Part shown: positions 1 to 5,688 of the stretch, piece after piece
Layout of the letters: every line of letters starts with the position of its first letter
How positions within the stretch are numbered: position 1 is the stretch's first letter
Assembly: GCA_030836725.1 (NCBI GenBank)
Contig: JAUPLV010000127.1
Location: forward strand, 1-6,218
Source: Pseudomonadota bacterium
Lineage (GTDB): Bacteria; Pseudomonadota; Gammaproteobacteria; Burkholderiales; Thiobacillaceae
Direction of reading: 5' to 3'
DNA: 6,218 bases
The notes under the pieces: model-generated
The model's input: the letters and a program-made list of their open reading frames with translations, nothing else
Database searches by the model: none
Told to the model about the DNA's origin: nothing
Made by a program: the position numbers and the translations under genes

Positions 1-324
1 CTTGTCGCGCACTTCCACCCAGGCGTCGCCATTGTCGGCCTTGACGATCTTGTAGGGCATCAGGCCGATGTCCTTCTGCACTTCCTTCTCTTCGAAGCGG
101 CGGCCGATCAGGCGCTTCACCGCGAACAGGGTGTTCTTCGGGTTGGTGACGGCCTGGCGCTTGGCCGGCGCGCCGACCAGGATCTCGCCGTCTTCGGTGT
201 AGGCCACGATGGACGGCGTGGTGCGCGCGCCCTCGACGTTCTCGATCACTTTCGGCGTGCCGTTTTCCATCACCGCCACGCAGGAGTTGGTGGTACCCAG
301 GTCAATGCCAATAATGCGTCCCAT
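1..324 (-). CDS. dnaK: Hsp70 chaperone DnaK, N-terminal 108 codons (partial)
   Basis: DnaK is the ATP-driven cytosolic Hsp70 that binds unfolded polypeptides with DnaJ and the exchange factor GrpE. Only the start of the nucleotide-binding domain is present; the gene continues past the left edge in an open frame. The protein begins MGRIIGIDLGTTNSCVAV, with the phosphate-binding loop GIDLGTTNS at residues 6-14. The sequence FAVKRLIGRRF places a lysine at residue 70, the position of the catalytic lysine in E. coli DnaK. The ATG at 324 is supported by an AGAAGGA ribosome-binding site (332-338 on the plus strand) seven bases upstream and by the family's usual start. grpE lies 104 bases upstream on the same strand, and a heat-shock-type promoter lies between them. 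Identity is essentially certain. Confidence 0.98.
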   Translation of the reverse strand, partial: MGRIIGIDLGTTNSCVAVMENGTPKVIENVEGARTTPSIVAYTEDGEILVGAPAKRQAVTNPKNTLFAVKRLIGRRFEEKEVQKDIGLMPYKIVKADNGDAWVEVRDK

Positions 325-360
325 GATGCGTTCCTTCTAATTAAGTTTGAATTGATTCGA

Positions 361-388
361 ATGTGGGGGAGGTTGGTCTTAATTCAAG
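361..388 (-). promoter_or_regulatory. Sigma-32-like heat-shock promoter of dnaK
   Basis: Read on the minus strand, a CTTGAA box (383-388) is followed after 14 bases by CCCCACAT (361-368). This closely matches the sigma-32 (RpoH) pattern CTTGAA, 13-15 bases, CCCCATNT. Transcription would start around 354, giving a leader of about 30 bases before the dnaK ATG. The -35 box lies inside a 5-bp inverted repeat, GTCTT and AAGAC with a 5-base spacer (376-390). A second CTTGAA at 399-404 has no matching -10 box. I see no CIRCE operator. The assignment rests on sequence match and gene context. Confidence 0.7.
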
Positions 389-428
389 ACGGCGCCATTT
401 CAAGTTCGACCGCGGGGTCTTTCGCGGC

Positions 429-953
429 TCAGCCGCCGGGGCCCTTGGCCACCATCACCAGCGCCGGCCGCAGCGTACGCTCGTTGAGGCGGTAGCCCTT
501 TTGCAGCACCGTTACCACCGTATTGGCCGGTTGATCCGACTCGACCACCTGGATCGCCTGGTGCTGGTGCGGATCGAACTTCTCGCCCAGCGGGTTAATG
601 TCGTTCAGGTTGAACTTGCCGAAAGCGGCGGTTAGCTGCTTCAGCGTCAGTTCGACGCCGTCCTTCATGTTTTCCACGCTCGGCGTCTCGGCCGCCAGCG
701 CGGCTTCCAGGCTGTCTTTCACCGCCAGCAGTTCGCTGGCGAAATTTTCCACCGCGAACTTGCGCGCCTTGTCGACGTCTTCCACGGCGCGGCGGCGCAT
801 GTTCTCGGTTTCCGCCTTGGCGCGCAGCCAGGCGTCGTGATGCTCGGCTGCCTGGAGTTCGGCCGCTTTCAGCAGTTCCCCCATGCTGGGCATGATTTCT
901 TTTTCGGGGTGGGTTTCGGTCGTATTCGTGCCGCTTTTGATTTCGTCCTGCAT
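429..953 (-). CDS. grpE: Nucleotide exchange factor GrpE
   Basis: GrpE is the homodimeric cytosolic co-chaperone that releases ADP from DnaK. The 174-residue protein has the family layout. There is a short polar tail (about 1-22), then a long charged helix likely to form the dimeric coiled coil (about 24-80, including AKAETENMRRRA). A C-terminal beta domain follows, with LGEKFDPHQHQAI and GYRLNERTLRPALVMVAK near the end. The family's usual FDPxxHEA appears here as FDPHQHQA, a minor variation. The open frame extends upstream to 1226, but that extension is read antisense through a tRNA gene. The ATG at 953 is therefore preferred: it has a GGGAG ribosome-binding site (959-963) five bases upstream and sits just below a sigma-32-like promoter. 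dnaK follows on the same strand. Confidence 0.97.
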   Translation of the reverse strand: MQDEIKSGTNTTETHPEKEIMPSMGELLKAAELQAAEHHDAWLRAKAETENMRRRAVEDVDKARKFAVENFASELLAVKDSLEAALAAETPSVENMKDGVELTLKQLTAAFGKFNLNDINPLGEKFDPHQHQAIQVVESDQPANTVVTVLQKGYRLNERTLRPALVMVAKGPGG

Positions 954-980
954 ATGGGCTCCCAATTGGTTCTCGCAGGG

Positions 981-1008
981 AATTGGGGACGAACAGCAGG
1001 GATTCAAG
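981..1008 (-). promoter_or_regulatory. Sigma-32-like heat-shock promoter of grpE
   Basis: On the minus strand, CTTGAA (1003-1008) is followed after exactly 14 bases by CCCCAATT (981-988). This is the same architecture and spacing as the dnaK promoter in this window and a good RpoH-type match. The start point would fall near 974, about 20 bases before the grpE ATG. A TTGACT hexamer just upstream (1016-1021) could be a sigma-70 -35 box, but 17 bases on there is only TGCTGT, a poor -10. Confidence 0.7.
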
Positions 1009-1067
1009 AGGTTAAAGTCAATTTTTGTCGTGCGGCAACGGATGTGGCGGCGCGGCTCAACTTTGGT

Positions 1068-1096
1068 TTGCCGCGCAAAGGCGCTTCCGGTATCAT
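1068..1096 (+). promoter_or_regulatory. Sigma-70-type promoter of the tRNA-Ser gene
   Basis: TTGCCG (1068-1073, 4 of 6 matches to TTGACA) and TATCAT (1091-1096, 5 of 6 matches to TATAAT) are separated by the ideal 17 bases. Transcription would start near 1103, only a few bases before the mature tRNA 5' end at 1108. The stretch between the -10 and the start is very GC-rich (GCGCGGC), a discriminator type common at stable-RNA promoters under stringent control. No other convincing promoter is seen for the three plus-strand genes downstream, so this one may drive them too. Confidence 0.6.
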
Positions 1097-1107
1097 GCGC
1101 GGCTCCC

Positions 1108-1198
1108 GGAGAGGTGGATGAGTGGCTTAAGTCGCACGCCTGGAAAGCGTGTTCAGGATAATATCCTGACGGGGGTTCGAATCCCCCCCTCTCCGCCA
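1108..1198 (+). tRNA. tRNA-Ser (anticodon GGA)
   Basis: A complete class II tRNA that decodes UCC and UCU. The acceptor strands GGAGAGG (1108-1114) and CCTCTCC (1188-1194) pair fully, with discriminator G at 1195 and an encoded CCA at 1196-1198. The anticodon stem CACGC (1135-1139) and GCGTG (1147-1151) encloses the loop CTGGAAA, with anticodon GGA at 1142-1144. The long variable arm (1152-1170) contains the 7-bp hairpin TCAGGAT-AAT-ATCCTGA, as expected for tRNA-Ser. The T arm is GGGGG-TTCGAAT-CCCCC (1171-1187). The gene is divergent from grpE and lies 26 bases before the next plus-strand ATG, with no terminator between. Confidence 0.98.
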
Positions 1199-1224
1199 CA
1201 CACAATTCGACCACGCTGATCTTC

Positions 1225-1974
1225 ATGCCGAAACACGCCTACCACGGCAGGCTGTCCGTGGTTGTCCCCGTCAGGAACGAGCAGGACAATGTCGAGCCGC
1301 TGGTGCGTGAAATCGCGGCGGCGCTGTCCGGCAACACCACGTTCGAAATCATCTACGTCAACGACGGCAGCACCGATGCCAGCCAGGCAAGGCTGGAAGC
1401 GCTGAAGGCCGAATTCCCGATGCTGCGGGTGATCCGCCATCGCGAATCGTGCGGACAGAGCCGGGCGGTGACGACCGGAGTGACGGCGGCGCGCCATGAG
1501 TGGATCGCCACCCTCGATGGCGACGGCCAGAACGACCCGGCCGACATCCCGGCCTTGCTGGCCCAGCTGGCCAATCCGGCGCAGCCCGCCAACCTGGAAT
1601 TGCTGGCGGGATGGCGCGCCAGGCGCAACGACACTTTTTTGCGCCGTCTGTCGTCGAAAGTCGCCAATGGCGTCCGCTCGCGCATGCTGCGCGACAACAC
1701 GCCCGACACCGGCTGCGGCCTCAAGGTGTTTGCCCGCGAGACCTTCCTGCAACTGCCCAACTTCGACCACATGCATCGCTTCCTGCCGGCGCTGGTGATG
1801 CGCAATGGCGGCGCGGTGGTGTCGGTTCCGGTGAGCCACCGGGCGCGCGAGCGCGGCATTTCCAAATACGGCGTACATAACCGCTTGTGGGTCGGCATCG
1901 TCGATCTGTTCGGCGTGGCCTGGCTGCAGCGGCGGGTGCGCCTGCCGCTGATCGAGCCCGGCTCCGATCTCTGA
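1225..1974 (+). CDS. GT2 glycosyltransferase, DPM1/ArnC-like polyprenyl-phosphate sugar synthase
   Basis: A 249-residue family 2 glycosyltransferase with a GT-A fold. The N-terminal strand LSVVVPVRNE (10-19), the nucleotide motif VNDGSTD (45-51) and the DXD-type metal/nucleotide motif LDGDGQNDP (97-105) are all present. Later motifs DTGCGLK (161-167), HRF (184-186) and RERGISKYG (208-216) are typical of the dolichol-phosphate mannose synthase/ArnC branch. Such enzymes transfer a sugar from a nucleotide donor to a polyprenyl phosphate at the cytoplasmic membrane face. Unlike ArnC there are no C-terminal membrane helices; the protein ends just after SKYG...WLQRR. The sugar cannot be deduced. 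The ATG at 1225 fits the fold, but no Shine-Dalgarno sequence is visible before it. It starts a three-gene run with a VTT protein and a GT-C enzyme. Confidence 0.9.
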   Translation: MPKHAYHGRLSVVVPVRNEQDNVEPLVREIAAALSGNTTFEIIYVNDGSTDASQARLEALKAEFPMLRVIRHRESCGQSRAVTTGVTAARHEWIATLDGDGQNDPADIPALLAQLANPAQPANLELLAGWRARRNDTFLRRLSSKVANGVRSRMLRDNTPDTGCGLKVFARETFLQLPNFDHMHRFLPALVMRNGGAVVSVPVSHRARERGISKYGVHNRLWVGIVDLFGVAWLQRRVRLPLIEPGSDL

Positions 1975-1985
1975 ATGCGCCCTCA

Positions 1986-2699
1986 ATGAAGGCGCGCGTC
2001 ATCCTCAAGGGCCTGGCGCTGATCTTGAGCCTGGCGCTCCTCGGTTACCTGTTCAATGCCAGCGATCTGGGCAACAGCGTCAACGAAGCCTGGATCGATG
2101 CGCGGGTGCGCGGCCATGGCCTCAACGGCGCGCTGCTGTTCCTGCTGATGGGCGGGCTGTTCACCGCCATCGGCCTGCCGCGCCAGATCATCGCTTTTCT
2201 CGGAGGCTATGCCTTCAGCGTCTGGCTGGGCACGCTGCTCGGCGCGCTGGCCGCGTTGATCGGCTGCATGCTGACCTTTGCCTACGCACGACTTTTCGGC
2301 AAGGGCCTGTTGCGTTCCCGGCTGGGGGAACGCGCCGGGCGCTTCGACCGCTTCATCCACGATCATCCCGTTTCCATGACGGTGCTGATTCGCCTGCTTC
2401 CGGCGGGCAGCAATCTGCTGACCAATCTGGCCGCAGGCATTTCCAGCATTCGCCCCGTTCATTTCTTTTCCGGCACATTTCTCGGCTATTTGCCGCAGAC
2501 GCTGGTGTTCGCCCTGGTCGGCAGCGGCGTCCACATTGCGCCGGCCCTGAAACTCGCGCTCGCCATCGGCCTGTTCCTGGTGTCGGGCGTGCTGGGTGTA
2601 TGGCTTTACCGCCGTTACCGGCATGGCTTGAGCCTCGATGAAAAGATCGACGCAGTGCTCGACGAAACCGTTCCCTCATCCCATGAATCCAGACACTGA
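1986..2699 (+). CDS. VTT-domain (TVP38/TMEM64, DedA-type) membrane protein
   Basis: A 237-residue inner-membrane protein with about five or six hydrophobic segments (near 5-23, 48-64, 66-101, 129-152, 160-182 and 186-208). Two conserved-looking regions of the VTT (DedA-related) family are visible. One is GLPRQIIAFLGGYAF (63-77), in the family's re-entrant loop region. The other is IRLLPAGSNLLTNLAAG (135-151), with R136, P139, N147 and G151. Some family members are lipid scramblases, or recycle undecaprenyl phosphate across the membrane. Lying 11 bases after the GT2 gene and overlapping the GT-C gene, it may move a polyprenyl lipid for them; that is inference. The ATG at 1986 is chosen because upstream in-frame codons overlap GT2 and encode an Arg/Ala-rich shadow sequence. 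Its Shine-Dalgarno is weak, suggesting coupling to GT2 translation. Confidence 0.88.
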   Translation: MKARVILKGLALILSLALLGYLFNASDLGNSVNEAWIDARVRGHGLNGALLFLLMGGLFTAIGLPRQIIAFLGGYAFSVWLGTLLGALAALIGCMLTFAYARLFGKGLLRSRLGERAGRFDRFIHDHPVSMTVLIRLLPAGSNLLTNLAAGISSIRPVHFFSGTFLGYLPQTLVFALVGSGVHIAPALKLALAIGLFLVSGVLGVWLYRRYRHGLSLDEKIDAVLDETVPSSHESRH

Positions 2700-4281
2700 C
2701 ACGTCGGGCCGTGGCCAATTGCTGTTGAGCCTGCTGCTGCTGGCCGCGCTGGCCGGAGTGGCATTGCTTGCACGTCCGCTGACTCCCGTCGACGAAACGC
2801 GTTATGTCGGCGCCGCATGGGAAATGTGGCTGCGCGGCGACTTCCTGGTGCCGTTCAAGAACGGCGAGCCCTACAGCCACAAGCCGCCTTTCATGTTCTG
2901 GATGTTCCACGCCGGCTGGGCCGTGTTCGGCGTCACCGACTGGTGGCCGCGCCTGGTGATGCCGCTGTTCTCCGCCGGCGCGCTGCTGCTGACGTATTCG
3001 CTCGCCCGCCGCCTGTGGCCGCGGCATCCGGGTCTCGGCGGCCAGGCCGCGCTGATTCTGGTCGGCACCCTGCTGTGGGTGGTCTTTTCCACCCTGGTGA
3101 TGTTCGACGTGATGCTGGCGTTCTGGGTGCTGTTCGGCATGCACGGCGTGCTCGCCGCCGCCGATGGCAAACGGCGCGGCTTCGTCATGCTGGGCATCGC
3201 GATCGGCATGGGCGTCCTGACCAAGGGACCGGTCATCCTGTTGAACCTGCTGCCGGTCGCGGTTCTGGCGCCGTGGTGGAGTCCGGGTCTTAAATGGGGC
3301 CGCTGGTTCGGTGGGGTTTTGCTGGCGGTCATCCTGGGCGCCGCGATCGCGCTGGCCTGGGCGATCCCGGCGGGAATGGCCGGCGGCGAGGCCTATCGCA
3401 ATGCGATTTTCTGGGGCCAGACCGCCGACCGCATGGTCGAATCCTTTGCCCACCGGCGGCCGTTCTGGTGGTATCTGCCCTTGTTGCCGGTAGCGCTGTT
3501 TCCGTGGTTCGTCTGGCCTGGCTGGTGGAAGGCGTTGGCGCAGCATCGGCGCGCCGGGCTGGATCGCGGCACGCGTTTTTGCCTCGCCTGGATGCTGCCG
3601 GTGTTCGTCGCGTTTTCCTTCATCAGCGGCAAGCAGCCGCATTACCTGGTCCCGATGTTCCCGGCGTTTGCGCTTTTGACGGCTCGCCTGCTGGCGGGGC
3701 GTCCCTTATTCAGGGTCGGCCTGCCTGCGGCGCTGGCGGCGGCGCTGGGGGCGGCGTTGATGCTGGCAGCCAGCGGGCAGGTCGCCGCGCTGCACGAACA
3801 GGTCGCCGAATTGCCGCGACTGTGGCCGGGCGCGCTGCTGGTGCTGCTGGCGCTGCTGTCGTATGCGGCCGGGCGGCGCGGGATCTCGCCGATCCAGAAT
3901 CTGGCCTTGCTGGGCGCGGCCGCGCTGGCGCTGACGCAGCTCGCCGTCTCGCGGTCGATCGATCCCCTGTATGACATCAAGCCGATGGCCCGGGCGATCA
4001 AACAGGTGCAAGGCGAAGGCTGGCCGGTGGCGAATGCGGCCAGATACCACGGGCAATACCAGTTCCTGGGCCGCCTGGAGTCGCCGCTGGTCGAATTGCA
4101 GGGTGCGGAACTGATGCGCTGGCTGGCCGCGCATCCCGAAGCTTATGTGGTGATCTATCTGAAAGACGCGCACGGGCTGGCTGCGATTCCAGCACGCCAT
4201 AAGCAGGCGTATCGCGGTGGTGCTGCCGTACTGGTCGAAGCGCGGGCGGCGGTCAGCCTGCTGCCCGCGCACATTGAATAG
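2683..4281 (+). CDS. ArnT/PMT-like GT-C glycosyltransferase
   Basis: A 532-residue polytopic membrane protein of the PMT/ArnT (GT-C) type, which moves a sugar from a polyprenyl phosphate to an acceptor on the periplasmic side. A first membrane helix (about 12-31) leads into the diagnostic loop PVDETRYVGAAWEMW with D37-E38. GEPYSHKPPFMFW (61-73) follows with K67, then VMFDVMLAFW (139-148) with D142. By spacing, D37, K67 and D142 match residues I recall as active-site residues in ArnT. Many Leu/Ala-rich helices follow, then a soluble-looking tail (about 440-532). No arnA, arnB or arnD-like gene is present, so 4-amino-arabinose need not be the sugar. The ATG at 2683 overlaps the VTT gene by 17 bases; an in-frame ATG at 2638 would add 15 polar residues and is less likely. 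The gene ends four bases before the convergent hfq. Confidence 0.9.
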   Translation: MNPDTDTSGRGQLLLSLLLLAALAGVALLARPLTPVDETRYVGAAWEMWLRGDFLVPFKNGEPYSHKPPFMFWMFHAGWAVFGVTDWWPRLVMPLFSAGALLLTYSLARRLWPRHPGLGGQAALILVGTLLWVVFSTLVMFDVMLAFWVLFGMHGVLAAADGKRRGFVMLGIAIGMGVLTKGPVILLNLLPVAVLAPWWSPGLKWGRWFGGVLLAVILGAAIALAWAIPAGMAGGEAYRNAIFWGQTADRMVESFAHRRPFWWYLPLLPVALFPWFVWPGWWKALAQHRRAGLDRGTRFCLAWMLPVFVAFSFISGKQPHYLVPMFPAFALLTARLLAGRPLFRVGLPAALAAALGAALMLAASGQVAALHEQVAELPRLWPGALLVLLALLSYAAGRRGISPIQNLALLGAAALALTQLAVSRSIDPLYDIKPMARAIKQVQGEGWPVANAARYHGQYQFLGRLESPLVELQGAELMRWLAAHPEAYVVIYLKDAHGLAAIPARHKQAYRGGAAVLVEARAAVSLLPAHIE

Positions 4282-4285
4282 GCAG

Positions 4286-4528
4286 TTACGCCTCGGCTTC
4301 GCGATGCGGCAGCACCACCTCGCGTGAAGGCGAAATGGTCGAGATGGCGTGTTTGAAGATCATCTGAGCGGCCTGGTCCTGGCCTTTAAGCAGCACCACG
4401 AACTGGTCGAACGATTCGATCCGCCCCATCAGCTTGATGCCGTTGACGAGAAACACCGACACCGGGATGCGCTCCTTGCGCAGGGTGTTGAGGAAAACGT
4501 CCTGCAGTTGATTATGTTCTTTGGCCAT
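4286..4528 (-). CDS. hfq: Divergent Hfq-type RNA chaperone
   Basis: Hfq forms Sm-like hexamers that pair small RNAs with mRNAs. This 80-residue protein keeps the core: LQDVFLNTLRKERIPV (8-23), LVNGIKLMG (27-35), ESFDQFVVLL (38-47) and the Sm2 motif FKHAIST (58-64). Rim basic residues R17, K18 and R20 are retained. Compared with E. coli Hfq, there is F26 for Y25, M34 for Q33, R36 for Q35, F58 for Y55, and a two-residue insertion in the stretch GQDQAA (49-54). The C-terminus is very short and ends EAEA. The start has AAAGGGAG (4535-4542) six bases upstream. It follows the parvulin gene after 57 bases instead of sitting in the usual miaA/hflX neighbourhood, so it may be a second, specialised Hfq. 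Hfq family membership is clear; being the main Hfq is not. Confidence 0.93.
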   Translation of the reverse strand: MAKEHNQLQDVFLNTLRKERIPVSVFLVNGIKLMGRIESFDQFVVLLKGQDQAAQMIFKHAISTISPSREVVLPHREAEA

Positions 4529-4550
4529 GTTTGGCTCCCTTTCAGGTAAA

Positions 4551-4569
4551 GGTGGGGCGTCGCCCCACC
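4551..4569 (-). promoter_or_regulatory. Perfect 8-bp hairpin between the parvulin gene and hfq
   Basis: GGTGGGGC (4551-4558) and GCCCCACC (4562-4569) are exact inverted complements around a 3-base loop, giving a very stable, almost all-GC stem. In the transcript from the parvulin gene toward hfq the stem is followed by TTTACC, only three Us, so it is at best a partial terminator. It could attenuate hfq expression, protect the 3' end of a processed upstream mRNA, or be an RNase processing point. It ends 22 bases before the hfq ATG and leaves the hfq ribosome-binding site exposed. Confidence 0.55.
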
Positions 4570-4585
4570 AAGTATTATTAGCGGA

Positions 4586-5413
4586 TTATTCTATTTTTGC
4601 ACCGGCACGCGATTCCGCGATGGCATCGCGGACGCGCTGGCTCTGCAGTTGCTTGATGATTTCGCCACGGACCGCATCCAGCGCCGGAAACTCCGGCTGG
4701 CGAACATCATCCAGCCGGATGACGTGATAACCGAACTGCGTTTTTACCGGGGTTTTGGTGGTTTCACCCTTTTTAAGGCCAGCCAGGGCGTCTGAAAACT
4801 CCTTCACGAACGCGTTACGGGCGGACCAGTTCAGATCGCCGCCATTCTTGGCGGAACCGGTGTCCGCCGATTGTTTCTTGGCCAGATCTTCGAATTTGGC
4901 TTTTTTCCCAAGGCTGGCAATGATTTTCTTTGCCTCGGCCTCGGTTTTCACCAGGATGTGGCGCGCGCGGTATTCCGGCTCGACCGGTTGCTCCTTGGCT
5001 TTGTCATAGGTGGTCTGGATTTCCGCATCGGTCACCGGGTGGGTTTTGACGTAGTCTTCCAGGTAGGCCTTGGCCAGCTGATCCTTGCGGCGAATATCCA
5101 GCATGGCGGCAAGGCGGGGTTCCTTTTCCAGTCCCTTGTCCAGGGCGGCACGCGACAGCAGCTCCAGATTGATCAGCGAGTCGCGTACGCGAGCGTCGAG
5201 TTGCGGGGAGTCGGGCTGTCCCTGTGCGATTTCACGCTTGATCAGTTCGCTGTACAGGGCGGGGATTTCCTTGCCGTTGACCACGGCCAGAGGCTTGCCG
5301 GCGTCGGCAGCCGGGGCGGCTACAACCGGCGCGGTGGCAGGGGCGGGGTCTTGTGCCAGGGCCAGCGGTGAGAGGGCCAGCAGGATCAGGGAAGGGAGAA
5401 GAGCAACGCGCAT
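4586..5413 (-). CDS. Periplasmic parvulin-type peptidyl-prolyl cis-trans isomerase
   Basis: A 275-residue secreted foldase. A signal peptide (MRVALLPSLILLALSPLALA) ends in a good signal peptidase I site, ALA|Q at 20-21. An Ala/Pro-rich linker follows (21-39), then a SurA/PrsA-like helical chaperone region beginning LAVVNGKEIP (42-51). The parvulin domain covers about 148-237: YRARHILVKTEAEAK with H152, FEDLAKKQSAD (174-184), GGDLNW (191-196) and FGYHVIRLDD (227-236) with H230. The two histidines are the conserved parvulin pair. A final charged helix closes the protein. It probably assists outer-membrane or periplasmic protein folding. An upstream in-frame TTG at 5428 would add five residues, but the ATG at 5413 has the better ribosome-binding site. 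bolA ends 11 bases upstream. Confidence 0.94.
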   Translation of the reverse strand: MRVALLPSLILLALSPLALAQDPAPATAPVVAAPAADAGKPLAVVNGKEIPALYSELIKREIAQGQPDSPQLDARVRDSLINLELLSRAALDKGLEKEPRLAAMLDIRRKDQLAKAYLEDYVKTHPVTDAEIQTTYDKAKEQPVEPEYRARHILVKTEAEAKKIIASLGKKAKFEDLAKKQSADTGSAKNGGDLNWSARNAFVKEFSDALAGLKKGETTKTPVKTQFGYHVIRLDDVRQPEFPALDAVRGEIIKQLQSQRVRDAIAESRAGAKIE

Positions 5414-5419
5414 TCGGAT

Positions 5420-5425
5420 TCCTTT
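5420..5425 (-). promoter_or_regulatory. Ribosome-binding site that fixes the parvulin gene start
   Basis: AAAGGA on the minus strand lies six bases before the ATG at 5413 and overlaps the last base of the bolA TGA stop. It supports 5413 over the in-frame TTG at 5428, because that TTG would overlap this site. It also suggests that ribosomes finishing bolA can restart on the parvulin gene. Confidence 0.7.
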
Positions 5426-5688
5426 CAAAGTTCTTCAGGGGTCAAGGCAGTGATGGACAGCGCGTGGATTTCGCGCTGCATGAGTTCCCCCATGGCCTCG
5501 TACACCAGGCGGTGACGGGCGAGGGTGGATAGGTTGCGGAACCTGGGCGACACCAGGGCAAGGCGGAAATGCCCGCCGCCCGAGGCGGCGCCGGCATGGC
5601 CCTTGTGCTGGGCGCTTTCGTCTTCAAGGGTATAGGTTTCGGGCTCCAGCGCGGCGAGGCGCTGGCGGATCAGATCGGCCGTGCTCAT
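5425..5688 (-). CDS. bolA: BolA family protein
   Basis: An 87-residue BolA-type protein. BolA proteins partner monothiol glutaredoxins in [2Fe-2S] cluster handling, and E. coli BolA also affects cell shape under stress. The fold signature is clear: an N-terminal helix MSTADLIRQRLAALEP, a His/Gly loop HKGHAG (28-33), the strand GGHFRLALVSPRF (38-50), then LARHRLVYEAMGELM (56-70) and the closing REIHALSITAL (72-82). H75, in IHAL, is the invariant histidine expected to bind the cluster, and there is no cysteine. The ATG at 5688 is chosen over an upstream frame extension because it gives the family's normal start, has AAGAAGG (5699-5705) upstream, and overlaps the yciI stop as ATGA. The parvulin gene follows 11 bases later. 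Confidence 0.96.
   Translation of the reverse strand: MSTADLIRQRLAALEPETYTLEDESAQHKGHAGAASGGGHFRLALVSPRFRNLSTLARHRLVYEAMGELMQREIHALSITALTPEEL

Noticed and set aside
410..427. CCGCG/CGCGG inverted repeat just after grpE, as a possible terminator
   Set aside because: The stem is only 5 bp with an 8-base loop and no T tract follows on the minus strand.
1108..1198. tRNA-Ser gene as an integration site for a genomic island
   Set aside because: No integrase, no direct repeat of the tRNA 3' end and no composition change is visible in the window.
954..1226. Upstream extension of the grpE frame by 91 codons
   Set aside because: It is read antisense through the tRNA-Ser gene, has no family similarity, and the internal ATG at 953 has a proper ribosome-binding site and promoter.
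1153..1986. A 277-codon minus-strand open frame opposite GT2
   Set aside because: It covers the tRNA and mirrors the GT2 coding strand with shadow-like composition; no recognisable domain.
2353..3642. A 429-codon minus-strand open frame opposite the VTT and GT-C genes
   Set aside because: Its product is a low-complexity run of Gln, Arg, His and Pro typical of a GC-rich antisense shadow, and the plus strand carries clear conserved proteins.
4570..4620. A separate promoter for hfq in the AT-rich end of the parvulin gene (TAATAAT-like bases)
   Set aside because: No acceptable -35 box is present at the right spacing, so the match is too weak to call.
5426..5428. TTG start for the parvulin gene
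   Set aside because: It would overlap the AAAGGA site serving the ATG at 5413 and would add five residues before a normal signal peptide.
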